The position numbers were made by a program, and so were the translations under genes. A model generated the notes under the pieces. The model was not told the origin of the DNA and made no database searches. It worked only from the letters and a program-made list of their open reading frames with translations. A stretch of DNA of 18,723 bases from Verrucomicrobiota bacterium (GTDB lineage Bacteria; Verrucomicrobiota; Verrucomicrobiae; Limisphaerales; UBA11358), in contig JACZKP010000085.1 in assembly GCA_014860005.1 (NCBI GenBank), forward strand, positions 1 through 18,723. The letters run 5' to 3'. The first letter of the stretch is position 1. Every line of letters starts with the position of its first letter. Below are positions 7,933 through 15,576 of the stretch, in pieces.

Positions 7933-8706
7933 GTGCCTGCGCCACTTTCATTGTCGGTAGCCGTTGTCACACTCAACGAGGAATCCAATCTGCCACGCTG
8001 CCTGAAGAGCGTGCAGGGTTTGGCGGCGGAAATTATGGTGCTCGATTCGGGTTCAACCGACCGCACGGCGGAAATCGCCCGCAGCTTTGGTGCGCGGTTT
8101 GAGACGCAGTCGTGGGCTGGATTCGTGGCGCAAAAGACGCGCGCGTTCAGCCTCTGCACGCAGCCATGGGTGTTGAATCTGGACGCGGATGAAGTTGTCT
8201 CACCCGAACTGGCGGAATCGTTGCGGCAGGCCTTTGCATCGGGGGAGCCGGCGCACGGCGGATTTGAAATCAACCGGCGCACGTTTTATCTAGGCGATTG
8301 GGTGCGGCACGCGTGGAATCCAGATTGGGTTTTGCGGCTGGCCCTCCGCGACGGAGCGCGCTGGGCCGGTCACGATCCGCACGCGCATCTGGCAGTGGCC
8401 GGCGTGACGGCCCGATTGAGCGGCGACCTGCTACACTATTCGTATCGCAGCCTGGAAGACCATCTGGCACGGACGATTCATTACGCGCGCGTCGGGGCAG
8501 ACCGCTACGAGCAGGAAGGCCGTGCAGTGCGCTGGTATCACCTCGTTATTTCGCCGTGGGCCGCCTTCTTCAAAAAGTTGATTCTTAAGAGCGCATGGCG
8601 CGATGGTTGGCGCGGCTGGACCATCAGCGTGGTGACAATGTTTGGCGTGTTTGCCAAACACGCCTTTCGGCTGGAGAAGAAACTCCTCGCCAAAAGAAAC
8701 CTGTAA
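7933..8706 (+). CDS. Family 2 glycosyltransferase, WaaE/KdtX-like LPS core enzyme
   Basis: This 257-residue GT-A enzyme resembles the WaaE/KdtX group, which adds beta-linked glucose to the inner core of LPS. The family 2 start LSVAVVTLNEESNLPRCL (residues 6-23) binds the nucleotide, IMVLDSGSTDRT (34-45) follows, and the metal-binding DxD lies in LNLDADE (81-87). The middle carries RRTFYLGDWVRHAWNPDW-like sequence and YSYRSLEDHL, both typical of the group. The start is GTG at 7933, with no visible Shine-Dalgarno. The gene ends 4 bases before the stop of the convergent ABC exporter. A perfect 9-bp hairpin is embedded in its last codons (8644-8664). Confidence 0.88.
   Translation: MPAPLSLSVAVVTLNEESNLPRCLKSVQGLAAEIMVLDSGSTDRTAEIARSFGARFETQSWAGFVAQKTRAFSLCTQPWVLNLDADEVVSPELAESLRQAFASGEPAHGGFEINRRTFYLGDWVRHAWNPDWVLRLALRDGARWAGHDPHAHLAVAGVTARLSGDLLHYSYRSLEDHLARTIHYARVGADRYEQEGRAVRWYHLVISPWAAFFKKLILKSAWRDGWRGWTISVVTMFGVFAKHAFRLEKKLLAKRNL
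8644..8664. terminator. Perfect 9-bp hairpin inside the end of the GT2 gene
   Basis: GGCGTGTTT (8644-8652) and AAACACGCC (8656-8664) pair perfectly around a 3-base GCC loop and are followed by TTT. It lies within codons for GVFAKHA, about 40 bases before the GT2 stop and beyond the end of the convergent exporter gene. With only 4 bases between the two stops, it could serve as the terminator for the leftward transcript. It could also be chance. Confidence 0.3.
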
Positions 8707-8710
8707 CGCT

Positions 8711-10627
8711 TCAGTTCACCGAACTCGTCGGCGAGGCTTTGGCCGCCCCCAAGCCCTGCCGCGCGGCCATTTCGGCAAATACGCCGCCGCCCCGTAACAG
8801 TTCTTCGAAGCCGCCCTGTTCCACGATCTGGCCGTGCGCCAAGACCACCACGCGGTCACACCCGGCCAAGGTGGAAAGCCGATGGGCTATGGAGATGACG
8901 GTGCGGTTCTCCGCCAGATGATCAATGGCCCGCTGCACCTCGGCTTCCGCCGCCGAATCCAGCGATGCCGTGGCTTCATCGAGCACCAGGATGGGCGCGT
9001 TGCGGACGAACGCTCGCGCAATGGAGATGCGTTGTCGCTGCCCGCCGGACAACGTCGCCCCACGTTCGCCCACGAGTGTTTCGTAACCCTGTGGCAGGCA
9101 CGTGATGAATTCATGCGCGTTGGCCTCGCGCGCCGCCGCCTCGATTTCCGCGCGCGTCGCGTCGGGTTTGCCCAGCGCGATGTTTTCGGCCACGGTCTGG
9201 TCGAAGATCACAATCTCCTGGCTGACCAGCGCCATCAGCCCGCGCAGGTTGCCGAAGGACAGGTTGCGCAACGGAACGCCGTCAATGCTGATCACGCCTT
9301 GCGTCGGATCGTAAAAACGATAGAGCAGGTTCACGAGCGTGCTTTTGCCCGAACCGCTGGGGCCCGCCACGCCCACTTTCATGCCTCGCGGAACGACGAG
9401 GGTGAAATCACGGATCACCAGCCGATCCGGCACGTAGCCGAAGCCGACGTTGTCGAAGCGAATTTCGGAGCGGAATTCCTTCAGCAAAGTCGGCGACAAA
9501 GGCTCTTTCACGGTGGGTTGTTGGCGCATGATTTCCGCGAGTCGTTCCACCGCCACGCCCGCCTGCTGGGAGTTGACATGCACGCGGGCCAGCTTCTTGA
9601 CCGACACGAACAGCGCCATCACGCCGTAGAGAAAACCGACAAAGTCACCGAGGCTCGTCTGGGTTTTGAAGATGTAGATGATCAACGCGCCCACCCCCAA
9701 CATGGAAATGACCTCGATCAGCGGGTTGACCAGTTCCCGGGCTTTCACGCCCTTCATGCCGTGCCGGACGAGTTCGCGGGCAAGCTGGCGATAGCGTTTC
9801 ACCTGCTGTTCTTCGAGGCAGTAAGCCTTGATGACACGCATGGAACTGATGAGTTCGACCAGTTGACTGGACTGGGAGACTTCCGCCTTGACGCTCGCCT
9901 TCGCCGCGCGGCGCACTTTGCGGGCCAACACCACGAGCGGCACAATGCAGGCAGGCAGGAACACCAGCGCAAAAACCGCCAGTTGCCAGTTCAACCACAG
10001 TAACAGGAGGATCACGCTGACAATGCTGACGGATTCCTTGATGAGGTCCGATGTGCCGCTCTTGAGGAAATGCTGGAGCTTGGCGGTGTCGGCGTTGATG
10101 CGCGTGAGCAGGTCGCCGGTTTTCGAGCGGTTGAAGAAATCCAGCGAGAGGGTGCTGAATTTAAGCATGACATCCACCCGCATGTCTTTGATCACCCGCT
10201 CGCTGACCCAGCCCATGCAATAACTGCTGCCGTAATCCAGGCTGCTGCGCAACAACACCAGCAACGGCAGGAACAGCAGCCCGCCGAAAATGCGCCGCAA
10301 ATCCAGTGGCACCCCCGCCCGTGGCAGCCACGGATCAATCGCCGCCGTGACGCGTTCCTGAAGTCGAGCCAGTCCTGCTTTGAAACCCGGAGCAACGTTG
10401 TCGAACCTGCCCGCTTGTTTTGAAATGGTGTCGCTGGTGGTGGTGGCGGAGTCCGCGAGTTCTGGTTTGGCAGGCTCAAATCGGTCCGTAATGGTCTTGG
10501 CGGCACCGATGAAACTGGCGTTTGCCATCCCAAAAAAAACACCCAAGAGCAGCCCCATGAACAAACGCACCCAATAAGGCCGCAAATAATGCAGGCCGAA
10601 TTTCAAGATGGTCTTGAGGTCATCCAT
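8711..10627 (-). CDS. MsbA-like ABC exporter (fused membrane and ATPase domains)
   Basis: This 638-residue half-transporter has an N-terminal six-helix membrane domain (about 15-345) and a C-terminal ATPase. The ATPase is complete: Walker A GPSGSGKST (422-430), Q-loop VSQE, signature LSGGQRQR (526-533), Walker B ILVLDEATASLD (546-557) and the H-loop histidine in AHRLS (581-585). MsbA-type exporters flip lipid A-core across the inner membrane, and the neighbouring LPS-type glycosyltransferases and kinases support that role here. The stretch between the first and second membrane helices (about 45-112) is longer than usual, rich in Ala/Thr/Asp and predicted to be periplasmic. The ATG at 10627 has AGGA about nine bases upstream. 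It could alternatively be a general lipid or drug exporter. Confidence 0.9.
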   Translation of the reverse strand: MDDLKTILKFGLHYLRPYWVRLFMGLLLGVFFGMANASFIGAAKTITDRFEPAKPELADSATTTSDTISKQAGRFDNVAPGFKAGLARLQERVTAAIDPWLPRAGVPLDLRRIFGGLLFLPLLVLLRSSLDYGSSYCMGWVSERVIKDMRVDVMLKFSTLSLDFFNRSKTGDLLTRINADTAKLQHFLKSGTSDLIKESVSIVSVILLLLWLNWQLAVFALVFLPACIVPLVVLARKVRRAAKASVKAEVSQSSQLVELISSMRVIKAYCLEEQQVKRYRQLARELVRHGMKGVKARELVNPLIEVISMLGVGALIIYIFKTQTSLGDFVGFLYGVMALFVSVKKLARVHVNSQQAGVAVERLAEIMRQQPTVKEPLSPTLLKEFRSEIRFDNVGFGYVPDRLVIRDFTLVVPRGMKVGVAGPSGSGKSTLVNLLYRFYDPTQGVISIDGVPLRNLSFGNLRGLMALVSQEIVIFDQTVAENIALGKPDATRAEIEAAAREANAHEFITCLPQGYETLVGERGATLSGGQRQRISIARAFVRNAPILVLDEATASLDSAAEAEVQRAIDHLAENRTVISIAHRLSTLAGCDRVVVLAHGQIVEQGGFEELLRGGGVFAEMAARQGLGAAKASPTSSVN

Positions 10628-10725
10628 TCACTGAAATCCTTGCAATTCCGCCCGTCGGTGGCGATGCCAAATTTGAGCGTGTCATCGTCCCCCGCCTCTT
10701 GATGCAGTTCCAGGAAGTCCGACAT
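10603..10725 (-). CDS. Possible small protein overlapping the exporter start
   Basis: A 40-codon frame begins with ATG at 10725 (MSDFLELHQEAGDDDTLKFG...) and ends 25 bases inside the exporter gene. Its codons are GC-rich in the third position, like those of real genes here, up to the overlap. It lacks a Shine-Dalgarno and I recognise no family. It could couple translation to the exporter, be the remnant of a larger gene, or be chance. Confidence 0.2.
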   Translation of the reverse strand: MSDFLELHQEAGDDDTLKFGIATDGRNCKDFSEWMTSRPS

Positions 10726-10757
10726 TAGTCGGCCACGAGCGGCGATAACATTCGCCT

Positions 10758-10773
10758 GCCGGCTGAAGCCGGC
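10758..10773. repeat. REP-like palindrome GCCGGC-TGAA-GCCGGC
   Basis: A perfect 6-bp GC stem with a TGAA loop sits in the 178-base gap between the fusion protein stop (10806) and the exporter start (10627). Palindromes of this form are a common dispersed intergenic repeat in GC-rich bacteria. It may also stabilise or separate the two cistrons. There is no T-run after it. Confidence 0.55.
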
Positions 10774-10805
10774 GTTCCGGCCAACGGGGCAAAAGCCGTC
10801 ATCAA

Positions 10806-12998
10806 CTACCGCCCGCGCACCTTCTTTTTGAGGCGGTGCTTCCAGTCGTAATAGTGGAACGCCAGCCGCATCCACGGCACGAAGTGGACTTTGATGGCAG
10901 TGAAGTATTCCTCCAGCAATTGCTCGCGCCCTTCCCAGGCCAGCGGATGACAAAGCCGCATCAGGTCGGCCAGCCGCTGTCGGATGGAGAGGCCCTTTAC
11001 GCCAATGCGGGCGCGAGCGGTGTCTATCAGGGCAAATTGGACCCGGTCGCCTTCCGTGCGGCGCAACAGCAGATTGCCGGCGGAGAGATCGCGGAAGAAC
11101 ACCCCACGGCCATGCATCTTGACCAGCAACGCCGCGATGGCGGCGTAAAGTTCTGCACGCGGGATGCCGAGGAATTCCGTTTCCCCTCGATTGAACGCAT
11201 AGAAAGCCTGCCGTGCGGAGGAGCCGCCCTCGAACGCTTCGCAAAGATAATAACTCTCGGCCGCGCGCGGTGTCTGGGGATGTTCCAGCCAGGCGATGGG
11301 CCGCGGCGTGGGAATGCCGCGCCGCAGCAATTCATGCGCGCCGTTCCAACTGCGCAGGGCCTTATTGGGTTTGCCCCGCTGCAACCACCCGCGCAGCCCG
11401 CGCGCGGGCCGGAAATGTTTCACTACAATCTTGCGCGTTTCGTCCCACGGCGTCGGCACCGCCCAGACGCGATTGCGTTTGTTGCGTAACACGCTGACGC
11501 CGGCGGCGTCCATCGGCGCGAACCGTCCGGGCAGGAGTGCGGCGGCTTCCACGAGCGTTCGGTCCATACGCGCCACCACCAAACCGCGCCACGCCGCGTG
11601 CTCCACTGGCGCGTAATCCACGGCACGATTTGATGAAAGCCGGACCTGTGGCATGGCGCCGGGACGGTCCTGGAGTTGAACCGGCGTGCCGTGCGGCCAG
11701 CTTAGATAAACCGGACTTTGAGTGAAAAGCTCCGGCGCGCGGGAAAGTTTCCAGCCATCCCGATCATGCACTTCCGCGGCGTCCAATGCTTCGCGTCCGT
11801 AGCAAGCGGTCACGGCGGCGCACGTGCCGTTCCGGCACCACACAACATGGATGGTGTGCATGGCCGACTGGAATTCATAAATCTCCAGCGCGCCAGCCGT
11901 TTCGATCCGCTGCGTGAAGGTGGTGCCCGCCAGAAACTCATTCACCGTACGAAACGCATCGAACGCCGGACGCATGCGGTAATTCCCCACTTCTCCGTTG
12001 GACTGGCCGTAGAATGTGACGTGAAACACCTCGGGGAAAAACGTCGTGCCGTCGTCTATCAACCCTTCGCGTTGTCCGATGAGCGGCCCCCAATAAATGC
12101 GGTCCAGCCCGCCGGAAATTGCCGCCAGGCAGCAGTAACGGGTGACGTAATCGGCCTGCTGCTCCTCCGCATCTTCCAGCACACGCTGGATGCGCCGCAG
12201 ACTCCACGAGACGTGCGTGCTGAACGTCCGCGGCACGCCTGCCCATCGGCCAATGGCGCCGAGCAGCGCCGCCTTTTTGTTCGTGTTGAATTTCAACAAC
12301 GGCGCGAGCGTGTGACCCAGCAATTTGTGATCAAACGCCTCCGGCTCGGTCGCGCGTTCGACGAACAGGTTGTTGGTGTGAATCGCGGGCAGGCGTCCGG
12401 CCCGGCGCAACGCGTGCAGAATGGGTATGTTGTAGAACGGCTCGAAGTCCGTAACGTTCGGTCCGGCGAGAGTGACGTTGCGTGATTGTGATTCCTCCCA
12501 CGCAATAGTCCACGCGTGCAGAAACCTCTTCAAGTTGAAGCCCGACCAGCGACGACGGTTGATCGTTGAGCCGATTTCAAAAAGTTCCACGCCGGCAAAC
12601 TGGTCGAAAGCATTGCGCGCAAACCGCCGCCAATGTTCCGCGCCTTCCGGCGTGGTTAGCGCCTCCATTTCCTTGCGCGTCGCAACGAGATGAAACGCTA
12701 CCTGAAAACCTTCCTGCAACAGCCGCCTCACAAATCGCTCACGGAAGCCACCGAACGAATCCGGCGAGAAATCCACGCGCACGCACCGTACGCGCGCCTC
12801 ACGCAGTCGCGCGATCACGTAATCATCGCAGGCGGGGTTCTCGGAACTGGCGACGCACACGCCGAAGCCCTCGGGCGGCAGCGCCACAGGCGGACGCGGC
12901 TCATGCGACCATTTGCCCCGCGTTTTCGGTGAGAGAAAAAACGCGAGGTTGGCGCGGATGAGCAGGCCGGACGTGTAACCAGTTTTCAATGCGCGCAA
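10806..12998 (-). CDS. Glycosidase-like domain fused to a WaaP/InaA-type kinase
   Basis: This 730-residue protein has two parts. Residues about 43-450 look like a TIM-barrel glycosidase-like region: alternating strands such as RCVRVDF, VAFHLVA, LFEIGSTINRRRWSG and LAGPNVTDF, then a beta-rich stretch. The usual Asn-Glu acid/base pair is not evident at EIGST, so catalysis is doubtful. Residues about 515-730 are an LPS-kinase-like domain, with ATP lysine K527 (IVVKHF), catalytic loop HGRGVFFRDLSAGN (H629, D637, N642) and metal-binding LIDT (D659). No signal peptide is seen, so the protein should be cytoplasmic or membrane-associated. The start is a TTG at 12998, the first usable start in the frame; a later GTG is possible. 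A TATAAT box and a hairpin lie upstream. The MsbA-like gene follows after 178 bases. It probably modifies a core sugar, but the N-terminal role is unknown. Confidence 0.8.
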   Translation of the reverse strand: MRALKTGYTSGLLIRANLAFFLSPKTRGKWSHEPRPPVALPPEGFGVCVASSENPACDDYVIARLREARVRCVRVDFSPDSFGGFRERFVRRLLQEGFQVAFHLVATRKEMEALTTPEGAEHWRRFARNAFDQFAGVELFEIGSTINRRRWSGFNLKRFLHAWTIAWEESQSRNVTLAGPNVTDFEPFYNIPILHALRRAGRLPAIHTNNLFVERATEPEAFDHKLLGHTLAPLLKFNTNKKAALLGAIGRWAGVPRTFSTHVSWSLRRIQRVLEDAEEQQADYVTRYCCLAAISGGLDRIYWGPLIGQREGLIDDGTTFFPEVFHVTFYGQSNGEVGNYRMRPAFDAFRTVNEFLAGTTFTQRIETAGALEIYEFQSAMHTIHVVWCRNGTCAAVTACYGREALDAAEVHDRDGWKLSRAPELFTQSPVYLSWPHGTPVQLQDRPGAMPQVRLSSNRAVDYAPVEHAAWRGLVVARMDRTLVEAAALLPGRFAPMDAAGVSVLRNKRNRVWAVPTPWDETRKIVVKHFRPARGLRGWLQRGKPNKALRSWNGAHELLRRGIPTPRPIAWLEHPQTPRAAESYYLCEAFEGGSSARQAFYAFNRGETEFLGIPRAELYAAIAALLVKMHGRGVFFRDLSAGNLLLRRTEGDRVQFALIDTARARIGVKGLSIRQRLADLMRLCHPLAWEGREQLLEEYFTAIKVHFVPWMRLAFHYYDWKHRLKKKVRGR

Positions 12999-13011
12999 AG
13001 TGTAGCCATCA

Positions 13012-13052
13012 CGTTGCAGGTTGTCAGCCCGGAAGGACGGGATGCAGCAACG
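13012..13052 (-). promoter_or_regulatory. Hairpin in the leader of the fusion-protein gene
   Basis: CGTTGC (13012-13017) and GCAACG (13047-13052) form an outer stem, and CCCG (13028-13031) and CGGG (13038-13041) an inner one. Its 3' edge on the minus strand is 13 bases before the TTG start at 12998, so it covers the ribosome-binding region. It could control translation of the fusion protein. No known riboswitch class is recognised. Confidence 0.4.
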
Positions 13053-13073
13053 TCTCCGCCGTGAGTGCGTTCA

Positions 13074-13079
13074 ATTATA
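13074..13079 (-). promoter_or_regulatory. -10 box TATAAT for the fusion-protein gene
   Basis: A perfect TATAAT on the minus strand lies in the AT-rich gap between the divergent fusion and phosphoglycerol transferase genes. The -35 is weak (TCGTGA at 18 bases spacing, 3 of 6). The transcript would begin near 13067 with a leader of about 68 bases that contains the hairpin at 13012-13052. Confidence 0.45.
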
Positions 13080-13158
13080 AGCGTTTTTTCATAATCATCA
13101 CGAGGTTGCTTTTATCCATGAATGGCATGCTTAAACACGATGCTCGTTTGTGAAAATA

Positions 13159-13164
13159 TATGAT
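13159..13164 (+). promoter_or_regulatory. Possible -10 box TATGAT for the phosphoglycerol transferase gene
   Basis: TATGAT (5 of 6 match) lies 52 bases before the ATG at 13216 in an AT-rich stretch. No acceptable -35 is found at normal spacing. Confidence 0.25.
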
Positions 13165-13215
13165 TGAACACGGGCCGGGCATAAACACTCAGAGCATCAT
13201 GTTTCGTGAACTTTC

Positions 13216-15372
13216 ATGCATGCTTTAGAAACCACCGCCCCGGTCGCTGATTCCATTTGTGACGACGGAGAACCGCCGGTCAGTGGAAATGAAATGAAAC
13301 CTAAACCTCGTCGCCCGTCTGTTGCGGCGGAAAATGAATCCAGCCACCACCCTTCACTCCCGAAGCAGGTGGGGCGGGCGCTGCTTCCAGCATTATGGTT
13401 GTGGCTGGCCTGGGTGGTGATGCTTCAAGTACTGCGCGGACTGCTGATTGTCACCACGTGGTCGCATCACGGGGACGTCACAATGTCGCTGATCGGGCAG
13501 TCGCTGTTGCACGGGATGCGCTTCGATGTGGCCATGGCCATGTGGCTGACGGTGCCCTTTGTGCTGTGGCGGATCTGGCGCGGGTCGCCCGGGCGGACAG
13601 AACGCCGATTCGTGTTCGGCGTTTATGCATTGATGTCGCTGGTGGGCATTTTTGCGCTGATCGCCGAGGTGGAGTTTTACAAGGAATTCCAGATGCGCCT
13701 CGGGCCGCTGGCCTATGAGTATTTCAGTACGAAGGCGGAACACAACGCGATCGTCTTCGGGATGGTCTGGCACGGGTATCCGGTGGTGCGATGGACGCTG
13801 GTGTGTCTGGCGCTTTGGGCGGTGTTTGTTTGGGGAACGCGCCGGCCATTTCAGTTGCGAACAGATCAAGTCGGTTGGACCGGTCGGACCATTGCGACCT
13901 TGCTCCTCGCCGGCGTCGCAGTCATTGGCATTCGGGGCGGGTTGCAGAGCACTCCGCTGCGCTGGGGGAATGCCTACTTTTCCGGCAACACCTACGCCAA
14001 CCAGATGGCGGGGAACGGGCTTTGGAGTCTGATGGATGCGTTGCGCACTGCCTCGTCGGGCAAGAAGCTGGCCCGACAATGGAAGCGCCGGATGCCCCTG
14101 GAGGAAGCGATTCAGCGAATCCGGGAAATCGTGTTGTTGCCGGGGGAGAAACTGGTTGATCCGGAGAAATACCCGTTGCTGCGCGTGTCGCCTCCCAACG
14201 AGGCGGTGGTGAAACGCCCGCGCAATGTTGTGCTGGTGATCATGGAGAGCTTCACCGCGCGGTTCAACGGCGCAGTCGGTGCGCAGTTCGGCGCGACGCC
14301 ACATTTTGACGCGCTGGCGCGGGAAGGCATTTTCTTTGATCGTGCGTTCTCGATCAGCACGCACACGGCGCAGGGCGTGTTCGGGACCTTGTGTTCCTTT
14401 CCCAACCTGCCCGACTACGACCGCCCGGCCCGGGGTTCCGTCGGCGAGCAGCCCTTCCGGACGCTGCCGCGAATCTTCAACGAGAACGGCTTCGAGACGC
14501 TGTTCCTCTACAACGGACTGTTCTCGTGGGACAACAAGGAGGGTTTCTACCGGCATCAAGGCGTGCAGCGGTTCATTGGCCTGCATGACTTCAAGAACCC
14601 GACTTTTGTGGACAAGGACTGGGGGCCCTGCGATTTCGACGTGTTCAATCGCGCCGTCGAGGAATTCTCCGACCTGGCGGCGAGGAAGAAACCGTTCTTC
14701 GGCATCATCCTGACGCTGTCCAATCACGCGCCGTTCGACCTGCCCAAAGTTGAAGGGCTCGAACCCATTACCACCGGCGGCGAGCAGAATAAACGGCTGC
14801 ACGGCGTGCAGTACGCGGATTGGGCACTGGGGCAATTCATGGCGTCCGCGCGCAAACAGGAATGGTTTGACGACACGCTCTTTGTATTTGTCGGCGATCA
14901 CGGTTTCGGCATTCCGCCGAACATCACCGAAGTGAGTCTGCTGCACATGCACGTGCCGTTGTTGTTCTACGCGCCGGTTTTGTTTGGCGGTAAACACGAG
15001 GTGCGGCATCAAACCGTGGGGCAGTTGGATATTCTGCCGAGCATCGTTGGGTTGGCGGGATTGAGCTCTCCCCACCAGGCCTTTGGGCGCGACGTGTTCC
15101 GGTTGAGCCCCGAGGACCCTGGGCACGCGTATGTGAAGCGGGTGGGTGAGCCGTTGCCCGGGTGGATCGAAGGCAGCGAGATTCTGGTGGGCAGCTCCGG
15201 GTCGCCGGCGCGCCATTACAAGTTGGACCTGGGCTTTCCGCCCGGGGCCTCCGATGATTTGAGTGCGAAGACTCCGGAAAGAACTGCCAGGTTGGCGCGT
15301 GATTTGGATGCCTTCATCGTGAGCAGCATGAACACCCTCGAACGCCGGCTCGCGGCGCACAGCCCGCCCTGA
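13216..15372 (+). CDS. LtaS/MdoB-like membrane phosphoglycerol transferase (sulfatase fold)
   Basis: This 718-residue protein has about five N-terminal membrane helices (near 55-80, 88-122, 131-152, 190-207 and 225-240) and an extracytoplasmic sulfatase-fold domain from about 335. The domain shows VVLVIMESFTARF (metal ligand E344), the likely nucleophile T384 in STHTAQGVFGTL, and the metal motif FVGDHGFG with HMHVP after it. Family members (LtaS, MdoB/OpgB) transfer phosphoglycerol, and relatives transfer phosphoethanolamine, from phospholipids onto glycans on the outer side of the membrane. The ATG at 13216 gives a cytoplasmic N-tail of about 50 residues. The ATG at 13294 (MKPKPRRP), preceded by GGA, is an alternative. 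It is divergent from the glycosidase-kinase fusion gene. The acceptor glycan is not known. Confidence 0.88.
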   Translation: MHALETTAPVADSICDDGEPPVSGNEMKPKPRRPSVAAENESSHHPSLPKQVGRALLPALWLWLAWVVMLQVLRGLLIVTTWSHHGDVTMSLIGQSLLHGMRFDVAMAMWLTVPFVLWRIWRGSPGRTERRFVFGVYALMSLVGIFALIAEVEFYKEFQMRLGPLAYEYFSTKAEHNAIVFGMVWHGYPVVRWTLVCLALWAVFVWGTRRPFQLRTDQVGWTGRTIATLLLAGVAVIGIRGGLQSTPLRWGNAYFSGNTYANQMAGNGLWSLMDALRTASSGKKLARQWKRRMPLEEAIQRIREIVLLPGEKLVDPEKYPLLRVSPPNEAVVKRPRNVVLVIMESFTARFNGAVGAQFGATPHFDALAREGIFFDRAFSISTHTAQGVFGTLCSFPNLPDYDRPARGSVGEQPFRTLPRIFNENGFETLFLYNGLFSWDNKEGFYRHQGVQRFIGLHDFKNPTFVDKDWGPCDFDVFNRAVEEFSDLAARKKPFFGIILTLSNHAPFDLPKVEGLEPITTGGEQNKRLHGVQYADWALGQFMASARKQEWFDDTLFVFVGDHGFGIPPNITEVSLLHMHVPLLFYAPVLFGGKHEVRHQTVGQLDILPSIVGLAGLSSPHQAFGRDVFRLSPEDPGHAYVKRVGEPLPGWIEGSEILVGSSGSPARHYKLDLGFPPGASDDLSAKTPERTARLARDLDAFIVSSMNTLERRLAAHSPP

Positions 15373-15576
15373 TCGGCTTGCCTTGTTGCTCCGAGAGGAC
15401 AGGTGGCTGAAATGGGCGCTGTGGATTGACCCCGCAACGCAAGCCCCAGCGCCGTTGCTTCATGAGGAGTCCAGCGTTCCGGGTGCGAAACCAGGCACAG
15501 TTCCCGGCGGTTCGGGCGGGCCAAACCACGCACAATCTTCTGTCACTCCTCGTGCCGCCGCAGCATGTTGACGCTC

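Noticed and set aside
8834..10003. A 389-codon open frame on the plus strand
   Set aside because: It is antisense to the ABC exporter, whose Walker and signature motifs are complete. The product is His/Arg/Asp-rich without family features.
13393..15360. A 655-codon open frame on the minus strand
   Set aside because: It lies wholly opposite the phosphoglycerol transferase gene, whose motifs and membrane helices are clear. The antisense product is rich in His, Arg, Gln and Pro with no domain, as expected of a GC-rich shadow frame.
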